A stretch of 37,204 nucleotides of DNA, taken from assembly GCA_040757205.1 (NCBI GenBank), contig JBFLXL010000013.1, positions 1 through 37,204 on the forward strand, read 5' to 3'. Positions 1 through 7,285 of this stretch are shown here, one piece after another. Each line of letters starts with the position of its first letter. Position 1 is the stretch's first letter. The notes beneath the pieces were generated by a model. That model had not been told where the DNA came from. It saw only the letters and a program-made list of their open reading frames with translations, and did no database searches. The DNA is from Bacillota bacterium. Its GTDB lineage: Bacteria; Bacillota; Desulfotomaculia; Desulfotomaculales; Desulforudaceae. A program made the translations under genes and the position numbers.

Positions 1-25
1 GTGTATACTTGGAGCACGGTTTCAG

Positions 26-119
26 GGGGTGACATTTTCTCAGGCCACTTTAACGATCTTAAGGGGTGACATTTTCTCAGGCCAAATTAGCGTGTTCTAA
101 GGTGACATTTTCACTGGCC
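26..119. repeat. Three direct repeats, probable insertion-sequence end
   Basis: Three near-identical copies of a unit reading GGGGTGACATTTTCTCAGGCC lie at 26-46, 63-83 and (diverged, ending CACTGGCC) 101-119, spaced 36-37 bases apart. A TTGACA follows directly at 121-126. IS21-family elements are known to carry several short repeats at their ends, and TGACATTTTC-type repeats of this look fit such an end. No transposase is visible in the window, so the element either lies to the left or is only a remnant. The family assignment is from memory and unverified. Confidence 0.45.
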
Positions 120-126
120 GTTGACA

Positions 127-292
127 GACTTACAGTCGTCGGCCGATCAGTCCTGAGGGGCGATTGATCGCCGGCCCGGGCGGTGGACTAACACATACTT
201 CCTTTGTTCCAGGAAGCCTTCCACAACCCGGGCGATGAGGGTAGCTTCCTCGAGTAGAGACCTCGCGCCGGGTTCTGATCGCGCTTTCCAGA
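127..292. other. Intergenic tail, no convincing gene
   Basis: Between the direct repeats and the flavoprotein gene there is no complete gene. A short minus-strand open frame of about 50 codons runs through most of it (ends near position 137) and contains EEATLIARVVEGFLEQRKYV. It overlaps the end of the flavoprotein gene and has no clear start, so it could be a gene remnant. I do not recognise it. Confidence 0.3.
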
Positions 293-880
293 TTATATCA
301 TCCGGCCCAGGCGCCGGGCTTGAGCCACAATACGGGCCGGAATCTGTTCCAGGTCCCGGGTGCCGGCCAGGGTGACCGTGCCCCGCCGGCGCATGCCCGC
401 CGCCCTGAAGACCATGTCCATGCTCCTGAGGGCCCCGGAGCTTTGCCTGAACAACACGTTGACGGGGCTGGGACTGGTACAGGCGGTGATCAGCACGTAC
501 TCCTGATTCCTGGACAGGCGCGGCCTTAAGCCGCGGCCCTTGGGGCTCTCCGCCACGTAACCCACGATCCGGTCAAAGAGGTTCTTGACGATCGCCGGCA
601 CGTTGGCCCAGTAGGTGGGAGCCGCCAGGACCACCACGTCCGCCGCCGTGATTTTGCGCGCCAGGGGGTCCAGGTCGTCGCCCATCCCGCAGCGGCCCGC
701 CGACCGGCAAGCCATACAGCCCCGGCAGTACCGGATGTCCAGATCGTACAGATGCACCAATTCCACAGTGTGGCCGCCGGCCGCCGCCTCCTCCAGCACC
801 TTATCCAGGAGCGTGCCCACCTTCCCGTGGCGGCGCGGGCTGCCCAGGATCCCCAACACGTTTTTAACCATTTTCCCCAT
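293..880 (-). CDS. NAD(P)H-dependent FMN reductase, iron-sulfur flavoprotein-like
   Basis: The 195-residue protein has a flavodoxin-like fold. The N-terminal phosphate-binding loop reads GILGSPRRHGKVGTLL (residues 10-25). The YWANVPAIVKNLFDR stretch is typical of NADPH-dependent FMN reductases and contributes to flavin binding. Cysteines 52, 55, 58 and 64 form a CX2CX2CX5C cluster, the compact motif that holds a [4Fe-4S] cluster in archaeal and clostridial iron-sulfur flavoproteins (Isf). A cytoplasmic electron-transfer role is therefore likely; the physiological partner cannot be read from sequence. The ATG at 880 has GAGG about 10 bases upstream; the ATG at 871, preceded by GGGG, is an alternative. 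It lies downstream of the M24 peptidase gene, separated by a terminator-like hairpin. Confidence 0.82.
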   Translation of the reverse strand: MGKMVKNVLGILGSPRRHGKVGTLLDKVLEEAAAGGHTVELVHLYDLDIRYCRGCMACRSAGRCGMGDDLDPLARKITAADVVVLAAPTYWANVPAIVKNLFDRIVGYVAESPKGRGLRPRLSRNQEYVLITACTSPSPVNVLFRQSSGALRSMDMVFRAAGMRRRGTVTLAGTRDLEQIPARIVAQARRLGRMI

Positions 881-951
881 TGCCTTAAGTCCTCTTCCCT
901 TTCGGCAGCGTCAGACATTCTTTGCCCACCGCTTTATTGCGGGGGGGCAAC

Positions 952-976
952 AAAGGGGACTGTCCTTTTTTTCTTT
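952..976. terminator. Terminator-like palindrome with T-run
   Basis: AAAGG and CCTTT arms flank a GGACTGT centre, followed on the plus strand by a long T-rich run. It lies between the M24 peptidase and flavoprotein genes. It belongs to the same class of A-run/GC-core/T-run palindromes seen at 7250, 15888, 16002, 16077 and 30948. Confidence 0.45.
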
Positions 977-1026
977 TGGGCTTCGGTTGGGCTTGGGCTA
1001 CCTTTCTTCGTTGCCGGCATCCACAA

Positions 1027-2223
1027 TTAGGCGAGTTCGATTATTTCGTCGGGGTAGTTGGTGAGCCGTTCGAGCCCGTCTTCCGTGATCACGAAGGTGT
1101 TCTCGATGCCGACCGCGCCGAGGCCCGGGAAGACGAACTTCGGTTCCACGGCGATGACCATGTTCGCCTCCAGCTTGTTTTCCCGGCCGGGGGCCAATAC
1201 CGGCAGTTCGTTAAGCTCCAAGCCCACCCCGTGTCCCACGAAGCGGACCGGGTTGTCATAACCCATGAAGTGGGGTGCCAGCCCGGCCTCCTCCGCCAGG
1301 GTCCGGGCCCGCTCGTACACCGCGGCGGTGGTCTTGCCGGGGCGGATCTCCGCCGCCAGCGTGTTCTGGATGTCCAGGGCGGTCCGGTGCGCCCGCTGCA
1401 GTGTTTCCGGCAGGGTGCCAGCCACGAAGATCCGGGTGATGTCCACGATGTAGCCGCGGAAGATGCCGGGGTAGTCCACCACCACCGGTTCGTCGCGGGC
1501 CAGCTTCTTGAAGGAGGCGCCGAAGCGGAACTCCGGGCCGACCCCCGCCCCACCCGTCGCGCCGTCGAAAAAGCCGGCCTGGGTAGCGGTCACTCCAGTC
1601 ATGAAGTGCCCCCAGAAGGTCTCGGCGTTCAAGCCCCGCATGCGCAAAAGCCCCTGGTGCCCCATGCGGCGGGCCACGGCCTCAAACAGGCCGGCCATCT
1701 CCACCTCGGAACGCCCTTCGCGGACGATGTCCGGCAGGGTGGCGAACATCGCGTCCGCCCGGCGCCCGGCGTCGCGCAGGAGAGCAAGCTCGTAGGGGGT
1801 CTTCACGGCCCGGAGTTCCTTGACGAGCGACGAGCAGTCGACCAGTTCGGCCTCCGGGAACACCTTCTGATAACGAAAGTAGGCCTGTACCGGCAGCACG
1901 TCCAGCTCCAGGCCGAGCCGCCCCGGCACGGGGCAACCCGCTTCCTGGATCAGTCCGGGCAGTTGGCTGAAACTCTGGATGGGGACCACGTCGTCCAGGG
2001 CGGCGTCGGCCCGGGCGGAGGCCCAGTCCCGGCGGACCATAAACCGGGGCGTGCCCTGGGCCGGCACGTATAGATGACCGTCCTGAAAAGTACCGGTGAA
2101 GTACACGAGGTCAGCGCTTTGTACCAGCAGGGCCCCGTCGATCCCGCGTTCCTGCAGCCGTTCCTGGAATTTCAACCACCGGGCCGCGAATTCGCCGGGC
2201 GGGCACAAAATCTCCGGCAACAA
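1027..2223 (-). CDS. M24-family Xaa-Pro aminopeptidase-like metallopeptidase
   Basis: This 398-residue protein has the two-part build of prolidase/creatinase proteins: an N-terminal creatinase-like domain (LLVQSADLVYFTGTFQDGHL) and a C-terminal pita-bread catalytic domain. All five expected metal ligands are visible: Asp in VVVDYPG, Asp in GYIVDITR, His in FVGHGVGLEL, Glu in AVEPKFVF and Glu in GIENTFV. It probably removes N-terminal residues before proline from peptides in the cytoplasm; the exact substrate is unknown. The start is TTG at 2223 with AGGGGGTG eight bases upstream. A candidate sigma-70 promoter lies just ahead, and the glgA terminator separates it from the upstream operon. Confidence 0.88.
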   Translation of the reverse strand: MLPEILCPPGEFAARWLKFQERLQERGIDGALLVQSADLVYFTGTFQDGHLYVPAQGTPRFMVRRDWASARADAALDDVVPIQSFSQLPGLIQEAGCPVPGRLGLELDVLPVQAYFRYQKVFPEAELVDCSSLVKELRAVKTPYELALLRDAGRRADAMFATLPDIVREGRSEVEMAGLFEAVARRMGHQGLLRMRGLNAETFWGHFMTGVTATQAGFFDGATGGAGVGPEFRFGASFKKLARDEPVVVDYPGIFRGYIVDITRIFVAGTLPETLQRAHRTALDIQNTLAAEIRPGKTTAAVYERARTLAEEAGLAPHFMGYDNPVRFVGHGVGLELNELPVLAPGRENKLEANMVIAVEPKFVFPGLGAVGIENTFVITEDGLERLTNYPDEIIELA

Positions 2224-2266
2224 TTCAATAACACCCCCTATGTGGCTTCAGCAAGGATTTCCACTA

Positions 2267-2295
2267 ATGCTACCGCCGAAACCACCCCCTGTCAA
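2267..2295 (-). promoter_or_regulatory. Candidate sigma-70 promoter for the M24 peptidase gene
   Basis: On the minus strand a perfect TTGACA (2295-2290) is followed by a 17-base spacer and TAGCAT (2272-2267; four of six matches to TATAAT). It lies about 45 bases upstream of the TTG start at 2223 and directly after the glgA terminator hairpin. Confidence 0.5.
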
Positions 2296-2303
2296 CATGG
2301 AAA

Positions 2304-2331
2304 GACGGCCGTCCCGGAGAGGACGGCCGTC
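2304..2331 (-). terminator. Terminator hairpin after glgA
   Basis: A perfect 11-bp stem (GACGGCCGTCC paired with GGACGGCCGTC) with a six-base loop lies 33 bases past the glgA stop. On the minus strand it is followed by only TTT, so it is a strong hairpin with a short T-run. Confidence 0.6.
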
Positions 2332-2363
2332 CTGTACGCACACAGCTTTGCGCCGCCCGGCTT

Positions 2364-3866
2364 TCAGGCGATGCGGATGCCTCTTTCCTCGCCGGCCTTT
2401 TCCATGGCGTCCCGGTACAACTGGAGGTATTCCACGGCCGAACGGGCCCAGGAGAAGTCCATCTCCATGGCGTTTCGCACCAACCGCCCCCAGGCTTGGT
2501 GGTCTTCCCGGCAGAGCTTCAGGGCCCGGGCGATGGCGCTGTATAGGGCCCGGGCGTCGTACTCCTTGAAGACGAAACCGTTGCCGCCGCCGGTGGCCGG
2601 ATCGTACTCGCTCACCGTGTCGGCCAGGCCGCCGGTTTCCCGCACGATGGGGATGGCTCCGTAGCGCAGGCTGATCAACTGCCCCAGCCCGCAGGGCTCA
2701 AAGCGGGACGGCATCAGGAACATGTCCGAACCGGCATAGATACGCTGGGCCAAAACGAGGTTGAAGCCGATGTGGGCGGCGATCTTCCCGGGATGCCGGA
2801 CCTTCATCTCCCGGAACATATCCTCGTAGTATTTGTCGCCCTTGCCTAGGACCACCAGTTGAATATCCAGGCGCATCAATTCCTCGCTGATCTCGGCGAT
2901 CAAATCCAGGCCCTTTTGGTCCGCCAGCCGCGTGATCAGCCCGATCACCGGGACGTCCCGGACCGGCAGGTTCATTTCCCGCTGCAGGGTGTATTTGTTC
3001 TCTTTTTTGTGTTCCCAATGGTCGGCGTCGTAGTTCCGGTGCAGGCGCGGGTCGGTTTTCGGGTCAAACTCGTGGTAGTTGATCCCGTTGACGATGCCGT
3101 AGAGTTCGTGCGCCCGCTGCCGCAGCACGCCCTCCATCCGCTGCCCGTATTCAGGGGTCTGGATCTCCCGGACGTAAGTGCGGCTTACGGTGGACAGCAC
3201 GTCGGCGTACTTGATCCCGGCTTTCATGAAGCTCACGCTGCCGTAGAACTCCAATTCCTCGGGCCGGAAGTACTCCTTGCCCAGGCCCAGCATGGGCAGC
3301 ACTTCCTTGGGGTAGTTCCCCTGGTACTGCAGGTTGTGAATCGTGAAAACGGTGGCGATGCGGCTGAAAAACGGGTCCCCGCGGTAGTGCGTCTTCAGAA
3401 ACAGCGGAATCGGCCCGCACTGCCAGTCATTGCAGTGGATGACGTCCGGCTGCCAGCCCAACCGGGGCAGCATCTCCAGCACCGCTTTGCTGAAGAAGCC
3501 GAACCGCTCGGCCTCGTCGTCGAAGTCGTAGATGCCGTCCCGGTAGTAGTACTGGTAGTTGTCGATCATGTACACCAAAACGGTGTGGTGCGCCCCCTGG
3601 AACTGAGCCTCGATTTCGCGCTGCCGGATGATCGCCTCGTGATTCTTGTCGGCGAACCAGACCGGAAAGTCGGTAACGTACCGGGTGTCCTCGATCATTT
3701 TGTAGCGGGGCATCGCCACCCGTACATCGTGATGCGGCAGCCCATGGTCGACAACGGTCGCGAGCGCCTTGGGCAAGGAACCGGCGACGTCGGCCAGGCC
3801 CCCGGTCTTGGCGAACGGAACCACTTCCGAGGAAACGAAGAGTATTTTCAGCGGACGGTCAAACAT
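2364..3866 (-). CDS. glgA: Glycogen/starch synthase (GT5 family)
   Basis: Glycogen synthase transfers glucose from ADP-glucose to a growing alpha-1,4-glucan. The 500-residue length is usual for bacterial GlgA. The N-terminus carries the GT5 signature KTGGLADVAGSLPKAL starting at residue 20, where the Lys contacts ADP-glucose. The C-terminal Rossmann domain has PSRFEPCGLGQL and RETGGLADTV, the donor-site loops with the EX7E-type glutamates. The ATG at 3866 is chosen because AAGGAGGTG sits at the right distance; the open frame runs further upstream only because it overlaps galT. It follows galT by 14 bases, so the two are probably one operon linking galactose/UDP-sugar handling with glycogen storage. 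No glgB or glgC is in the window. Confidence 0.95.
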   Translation of the reverse strand: MFDRPLKILFVSSEVVPFAKTGGLADVAGSLPKALATVVDHGLPHHDVRVAMPRYKMIEDTRYVTDFPVWFADKNHEAIIRQREIEAQFQGAHHTVLVYMIDNYQYYYRDGIYDFDDEAERFGFFSKAVLEMLPRLGWQPDVIHCNDWQCGPIPLFLKTHYRGDPFFSRIATVFTIHNLQYQGNYPKEVLPMLGLGKEYFRPEELEFYGSVSFMKAGIKYADVLSTVSRTYVREIQTPEYGQRMEGVLRQRAHELYGIVNGINYHEFDPKTDPRLHRNYDADHWEHKKENKYTLQREMNLPVRDVPVIGLITRLADQKGLDLIAEISEELMRLDIQLVVLGKGDKYYEDMFREMKVRHPGKIAAHIGFNLVLAQRIYAGSDMFLMPSRFEPCGLGQLISLRYGAIPIVRETGGLADTVSEYDPATGGGNGFVFKEYDARALYSAIARALKLCREDHQAWGRLVRNAMEMDFSWARSAVEYLQLYRDAMEKAGEERGIRIA

Positions 3867-3880
3867 GCCTTGACACCTCC

Positions 3881-4915
3881 TTAAGGAATAGTGTGCGCGT
3901 GGGGCGGCGCGAAAGCCTCTTCGAGCGCGTCCCGGAGCGCCTCGGCCGCCAGTTCCGGGGGCGTCGGGTTGATGAAGTACCCCGTCCCCAGCTCGTAGCC
4001 GGCCGTGATCGTCAACCGGGGCATGATTTCGAAGTGCCAGTGGTAGAATACGTCCCCGCCCACGTTGATGGGCGAGGTGTGGAGTACCAGGTTGTACGGC
4101 GGCCGGCACACGGCATCCGAGAGCCTGAGCAAGGCCCCCCGCAGGACCGGGGCCAGGTCGCGGATGCATTCCTCGCCGATCTGGGCGAAGTCGGCCTGAT
4201 GTTCCTTGGGTAGAATCCACATCTCAAACGGGTAACGAGCGGCGAAAGGCACCAGGCACACAAAACGCTCACTCTCCAGCACCACCCGGTCCCTTCCGGA
4301 CAGCTCCTGGCGAACCACGTCGCAGTAGGCGCACGCATTGCGGTGCCGCCGGTATTCGTGCAGCCCGGCCAACTCCTCGGCTACATCAGCCGGAACCATG
4401 GGGATGGCGATCAACTGGGAGTGCGTGTGCTCCAGAGACGCGCCCCCGGTGCGCCCCTTGTTCTTGAAAATTTGAACGTACTTCAGCCTGGTGTCGTGGC
4501 GGAGAGCCAGCGAACGGGCCCGCCAAGCCCAGAGGACCTCCTCCACCTGGCGGTCGGTCTGGTTGACCAAGTCCGGTTCGTGATCGGTGGATTCCACGAT
4601 TACTTCGTGGACGCCGATTCCGTTCATGCCCTCATAGATGCCGTCATGCCACGTATAGTGGCCCTCGTCGGGGCGAACGGCCGGAAATTTGTTCGGCACA
4701 ACCCGGATCCACCAACCCGGCTGGTTGGCGGGAGAGTTGGCCTCCCGGAAAGCCAGGATTTCCGGGGGGGTCTTATCCTCGTTACCGACACACAGGGGGC
4801 AGTTGCCCGGATTGAGCTGGTCGGAAGGGCACTTGAAATCGCGGGGACGCTTCGCCCTTTCGGTGGCGATGATCACCCAGCGGTCCACTACCGGGTCCTT
4901 GCGCCACTCCGGCAT
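3881..4915 (-). CDS. galT: Galactose-1-phosphate uridylyltransferase
   Basis: GalT exchanges UMP between UDP-glucose and galactose-1-phosphate in the Leloir pathway. The 344-residue protein begins with the usual MPEWRKDPVVDRWVII. Its active-site HxHxQ appears as SLEHTHSQL, where the second His becomes uridylylated. The C-terminal half contains FYHWHFEIMPRLT and the Gly-rich GYELGTGYFINP. CPLCVGNE and CAYC stretches give the Zn-binding cysteine pairs. The ATG at 4915 has AAAGGAGG just upstream. Some GalT-like proteins act on other sugar-1-phosphates, so the precise substrate is a family inference. It is the first gene of the galT-glgA pair, reading away from minC. Confidence 0.93.
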   Translation of the reverse strand: MPEWRKDPVVDRWVIIATERAKRPRDFKCPSDQLNPGNCPLCVGNEDKTPPEILAFREANSPANQPGWWIRVVPNKFPAVRPDEGHYTWHDGIYEGMNGIGVHEVIVESTDHEPDLVNQTDRQVEEVLWAWRARSLALRHDTRLKYVQIFKNKGRTGGASLEHTHSQLIAIPMVPADVAEELAGLHEYRRHRNACAYCDVVRQELSGRDRVVLESERFVCLVPFAARYPFEMWILPKEHQADFAQIGEECIRDLAPVLRGALLRLSDAVCRPPYNLVLHTSPINVGGDVFYHWHFEIMPRLTITAGYELGTGYFINPTPPELAAEALRDALEEAFAPPHAHTIP

Positions 4916-5077
4916 TGATTAGGCCTCCTTTCAAAACGGAGTCACGGCGAATCATGTTTTTCTACAGTAGAATGGTGCACTCGATCAGGTTTTTTTATGC
5001 CGCAGGGAGGAAAAAAGTCGTGGATGATCGAAATAACTATGGAAGGGCATACCCGGCAACATTAGGAAGGGATTGGC
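4916..5077. other. Divergent intergenic region between galT and minC
   Basis: This region must hold the promoters of galT (minus) and minC (plus), but I find no good -35/-10 pair. It does contain a very good SD (GGGAGG at 5005-5010) followed nine bases later by GTG at 5020. That opens a 41-codon frame ending at 5145, which overlaps the start of minC in another frame. It may be an upstream peptide or chance. Confidence 0.3.
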
Positions 5078-5698
5078 TTGTCGAGCGAAGTGCAAATCAA
5101 GGGTACCCGGCACGGACTGATGATCTTGTTGCCCCAGACGAGTGATTTTGACGAATTGAAAGATGTCCTGCGCCGAAAGATGGAGTCAGCAAACGGGTTT
5201 TTCCGCGGGGCACGCTTTTTCCTGCGGCCGGAGCAAGCTTCCTTGCCGGCGCATCAGCAGGAGGAGTTGGAGTTGATGCTGGTCGGGTACGGCATGGTGC
5301 CGGTCCGGGAGGCACGCGCCGCGCGCCCGCCTTCACGCCCCAAGCCGCCGGCGCCGTCCGGCGACCGCACACATATCGTTTGGCGTGCCATCCGGTCGGG
5401 CCAGCGAGTCCGAAATGATCTCGGCCACCTGGTAATCATGGGGAACGTGCATTCCGGCGCTCTGGCCGAGGCCGGGGGCCACGTTCTGATAATGGGCAGT
5501 TCGTCGGGTACGGTGCGGGCCGGGATATACGGCGACCGGCAGGCAAAGGTGGCCGGCCTGGACTTTCGCGGGGGAGTGGTTTCCATCGCGGACACCGTGG
5601 TGCTGATCGGGGAGTCAAAAACCAGTCCCCCGCCAGGACCGCACCAGGCCCTGCTGAAGGCCGAGGAAATGATCTTTGTGCCGTTTACGGCGAAGTAG
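5078..5698 (+). CDS. minC: Septum site-determining protein MinC
   Basis: MinC inhibits FtsZ polymerisation away from mid-cell, normally recruited to the membrane by MinD. The 206-residue protein has an N-terminal domain starting VQIKGTRHGLMILL. A Pro-rich linker follows (about residues 85-100). The C-terminal beta-helix domain is recognisable from IRSGQRV, GNVHSGAL, GGHVLIMG and GTVRAGIYGDRQAKVAGL. The start is TTG at 5078 with AGGAAGGG upstream. It stands alone, with no minD or minE beside it, and its end overlaps the convergent NUDIX gene by 14 bases. Confidence 0.88.
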   Translation: MSSEVQIKGTRHGLMILLPQTSDFDELKDVLRRKMESANGFFRGARFFLRPEQASLPAHQQEELELMLVGYGMVPVREARAARPPSRPKPPAPSGDRTHIVWRAIRSGQRVRNDLGHLVIMGNVHSGALAEAGGHVLIMGSSSGTVRAGIYGDRQAKVAGLDFRGGVVSIADTVVLIGESKTSPPPGPHQALLKAEEMIFVPFTAK

Positions 5699-6284
5699 GA
5701 CGGAAGGATGACCGCTCCGGACCGTTTGCACCCGTCCCGGACGGTTCTTTGGAGCCCAGTTCCCGCACCACGGTCAGCAATCCCACCAGTGATTTGCCGT
5801 CCCGGATCGTACCCTCGCCGATCATCGCCAGCGCCTTCTCCAGCGGAACAAGGTCCACCTCGATGAACTCGTCCGCATCCGCGGACGCCTCTTTGGGTTC
5901 GAGTTCCGTGGCCAGAAACACGTGCATCCGCTCACTGGTGAAGCCAGGCGTGGAATAATAACTGCACACCAGACGCCAATCCCGGGCCGCAAAACCGGTT
6001 TCTTCCAGCAGTTCCCGCCGGGCGCAGGCCAGCGGGTCCTCTCCAGCCTCCAGCTTCCCCGCCGGTATTTCGAGCAACTCCTCCCCCACGGGATAGCGGT
6101 ATTGGCGCACCAACACCACCCGGCCGAGGGCGTCCAGCGCAACGACGGCTACCGCGCCGGCGTACTCCACCACCTCGCGGGAGCCGGTGCGGCCGTCCGG
6201 CAGCAAGACCGTATCCACCCGGACGCGCAGAATATTGCCCTGGAAAACATATTCCGAAGACAGCCGCTTTTCTTTCAAGTCCAA
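5685..6284 (-). CDS. nudF: NUDIX hydrolase, ADP-ribose pyrophosphatase type
   Basis: The 199-residue protein has the complete Nudix box GKLEAGEDPLACARRELLEETGF (GX5EX7REUXEEXGU). It also has the flanks of ADP-ribose pyrophosphatases: LVRQYRYPVGEELLEIPAG before the box and YYSTPGFTSERMHVFLA after it. The likely reaction is hydrolysis of ADP-ribose to AMP and ribose-5-phosphate in the cytoplasm, a housekeeping detoxification. The start is uncertain: TTG at 6284 and TTG at 6278 are both possible behind an AGGCGG. Its stop overlaps the convergent minC end. The symbol is given by family resemblance. Confidence 0.88.
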   Translation of the reverse strand: MDLKEKRLSSEYVFQGNILRVRVDTVLLPDGRTGSREVVEYAGAVAVVALDALGRVVLVRQYRYPVGEELLEIPAGKLEAGEDPLACARRELLEETGFAARDWRLVCSYYSTPGFTSERMHVFLATELEPKEASADADEFIEVDLVPLEKALAMIGEGTIRDGKSLVGLLTVVRELGSKEPSGTGANGPERSSFRPTSP

Positions 6285-6444
6285 TTCCGCCTGAGTCCCC
6301 CCGTTTCTGTGTGCGGATCTATCTCCTTAACATAACCAGTTTTCGGTGTTCGGCCGGCGGTTCCCTGCCCCGGCGGTACATAATGGCGCCGGCCAGAAAC
6401 AATAATAAGAAGAAACAAGACGGTAACAGGAGGCAAACACAAAA

Positions 6445-6873
6445 ATGGGCCTTAGACGTTGGGATCCCCCCGAATTGGCGACCCTGCGCGAACAAATGAA
6501 CCGGCTGTGGGACACGCTGCGGACCGGCACGCGGGAGGCCGCCGCGCCGCGTATCGACGTGCACCAAACCGAGGACGAAGTAATCACGGTCGCGGAGCTG
6601 CCGGGCGTGCCGTCCAAAGACGACGTCGAAGTTCACGTCACCAAGGACTCCGTCTCCATCCGCGGGGAGATCAAGCGGGTGCATGATGTTCGTGAAGATG
6701 ACTACATCCACAGCGAGCGGTTCTACGGCAGTTTTTCGCGAACCGTGCCCCTTCCGGTCGAGGTGAAACCCAATGAGGCAAGGGCGCACTTCGAGAACGG
6801 CATCCTGGAGATTCGGATTCCCAAGACCGAAGCCGGCCGCAGACCCAAGGCGCACCGCGTGGACATCAATTAG
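6445..6873 (+). CDS. Small heat-shock protein, Hsp20/alpha-crystallin family
   Basis: This 142-residue ATP-independent chaperone holds unfolding proteins in the cytoplasm. The alpha-crystallin domain runs from about residue 35 to 132 and includes AELPGVPSKDDVEVHV, YIHSERFYGSFSRTVPLP and AHFENGILEIRIPK. The C-terminus lacks the exact IxI motif, having VDIN at its end. The start ATG is preceded by ACAGGAGG at good spacing. With minC it is one of only two plus-strand genes, and it converges on the candidate selenoprotein gene. No CIRCE-like element is visible in the 160-base upstream gap. Confidence 0.93.
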   Translation: MGLRRWDPPELATLREQMNRLWDTLRTGTREAAAPRIDVHQTEDEVITVAELPGVPSKDDVEVHVTKDSVSIRGEIKRVHDVREDDYIHSERFYGSFSRTVPLPVEVKPNEARAHFENGILEIRIPKTEAGRRPKAHRVDIN

Positions 6874-6881
6874 CCTTTTTG

Positions 6882-7211
6882 TTAGCCTTTGGGTGAGGGC
6901 CGGATCCCCAGCTCGGCGAGGTGGTCGATGATTGTTTGCAGGTCCAGCCGCCCCCGGAGGATAACCCTGCCGTTGACGGCCAAAGCCGGCAGCAGGAAGG
7001 CGTCGCGGCGCAAATCCGCGTCCGCGATGGTCTCGAGTTGCCGGTAGGCCACCATCACCCGGTCACCGTAGCGTAAACGCAGCACTTTTTGCAGCAGCCT
7101 GAACTGGGCGTCCACGGGGAGCACGTCCCCCATGCTGTCCGGCGGTCAGCAGGGCGCCTCAATGCCCTCGGCGGTTTCACCGATCACCCACACCAAGGCC
7201 TCCGCCGGCAT
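6882..7211 (-). CDS. Candidate thioredoxin-fold selenoprotein with in-frame UGA
   Basis: The plain open frame starts only at 7133 and gives an 83-residue protein without cysteines: the C-terminal part of a small thioredoxin-like fold (LPALAVNGRVILRGRLDL is the cis-Pro/beta-hairpin region). The same frame continues upstream through one TGA (7148-7146) to an ATG at 7211 or TTG at 7232. It supplies the missing first beta strand (EALVWVIGE) and an active site reading C-UGA-PPDSM. Read as Cys-Sec it gives a 109-residue protein of normal size and order: strand, redox motif, helix, strand (DRVMVAYRQLE), helix, cis-Pro. A SECIS-like hairpin follows the UGA. It lies 54-74 bases after hydA on the same strand, so co-expression with the hydrogenase is likely. 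Alternatives are a nonsense mutation, a sequencing error, or a truly short protein. Confidence 0.68.
7113..7134 (-). promoter_or_regulatory. Candidate bacterial SECIS hairpin
   Basis: Twelve bases after the in-frame UGA a stem begins: CATGGGG pairs with CCCCGTG (one G-U pair), with the eight-base loop GACGTGCT at +19 to +26 from the UGA. Bacterial SECIS elements lie directly downstream of the UGA, inside the coding region, with an apical loop about 16-37 bases away and a G near the loop's 5' side. All of this fits. Confidence 0.55.
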
Positions 7212-7249
7212 CCCGTTCCCGGTCCCGGTCAAACCTCATCACCCCCACC

Positions 7250-7268
7250 AAAAGGGGGACTGTCCCCT
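7250..7268 (-). terminator. Terminator-like palindrome between hydA and the selenoprotein gene
   Basis: On the minus strand GGGG-ACAGT-CCCC followed by CTTTT makes a small intrinsic-terminator-like hairpin just after the hydA stop. The T-run leads directly into GGTGGGGGTG, the SD-like sequence before the TTG at 7232. It may lower read-through from hydA into the next gene. Confidence 0.5.
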
Positions 7269-7285
7269 ATTCCACCGCCGGTCCC

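Noticed and set aside
26-119. CRISPR array at the left edge
   Set aside because: Only three repeats of about 21 bases with 15-17-base spacers; the spacing is too short and the third copy too diverged for CRISPR.
2364-4220. A 618-residue version of GlgA
   Set aside because: The extra N-terminus lies in galT in another frame, and the ATG at 3866 has a near-perfect SD and the family N-terminus.
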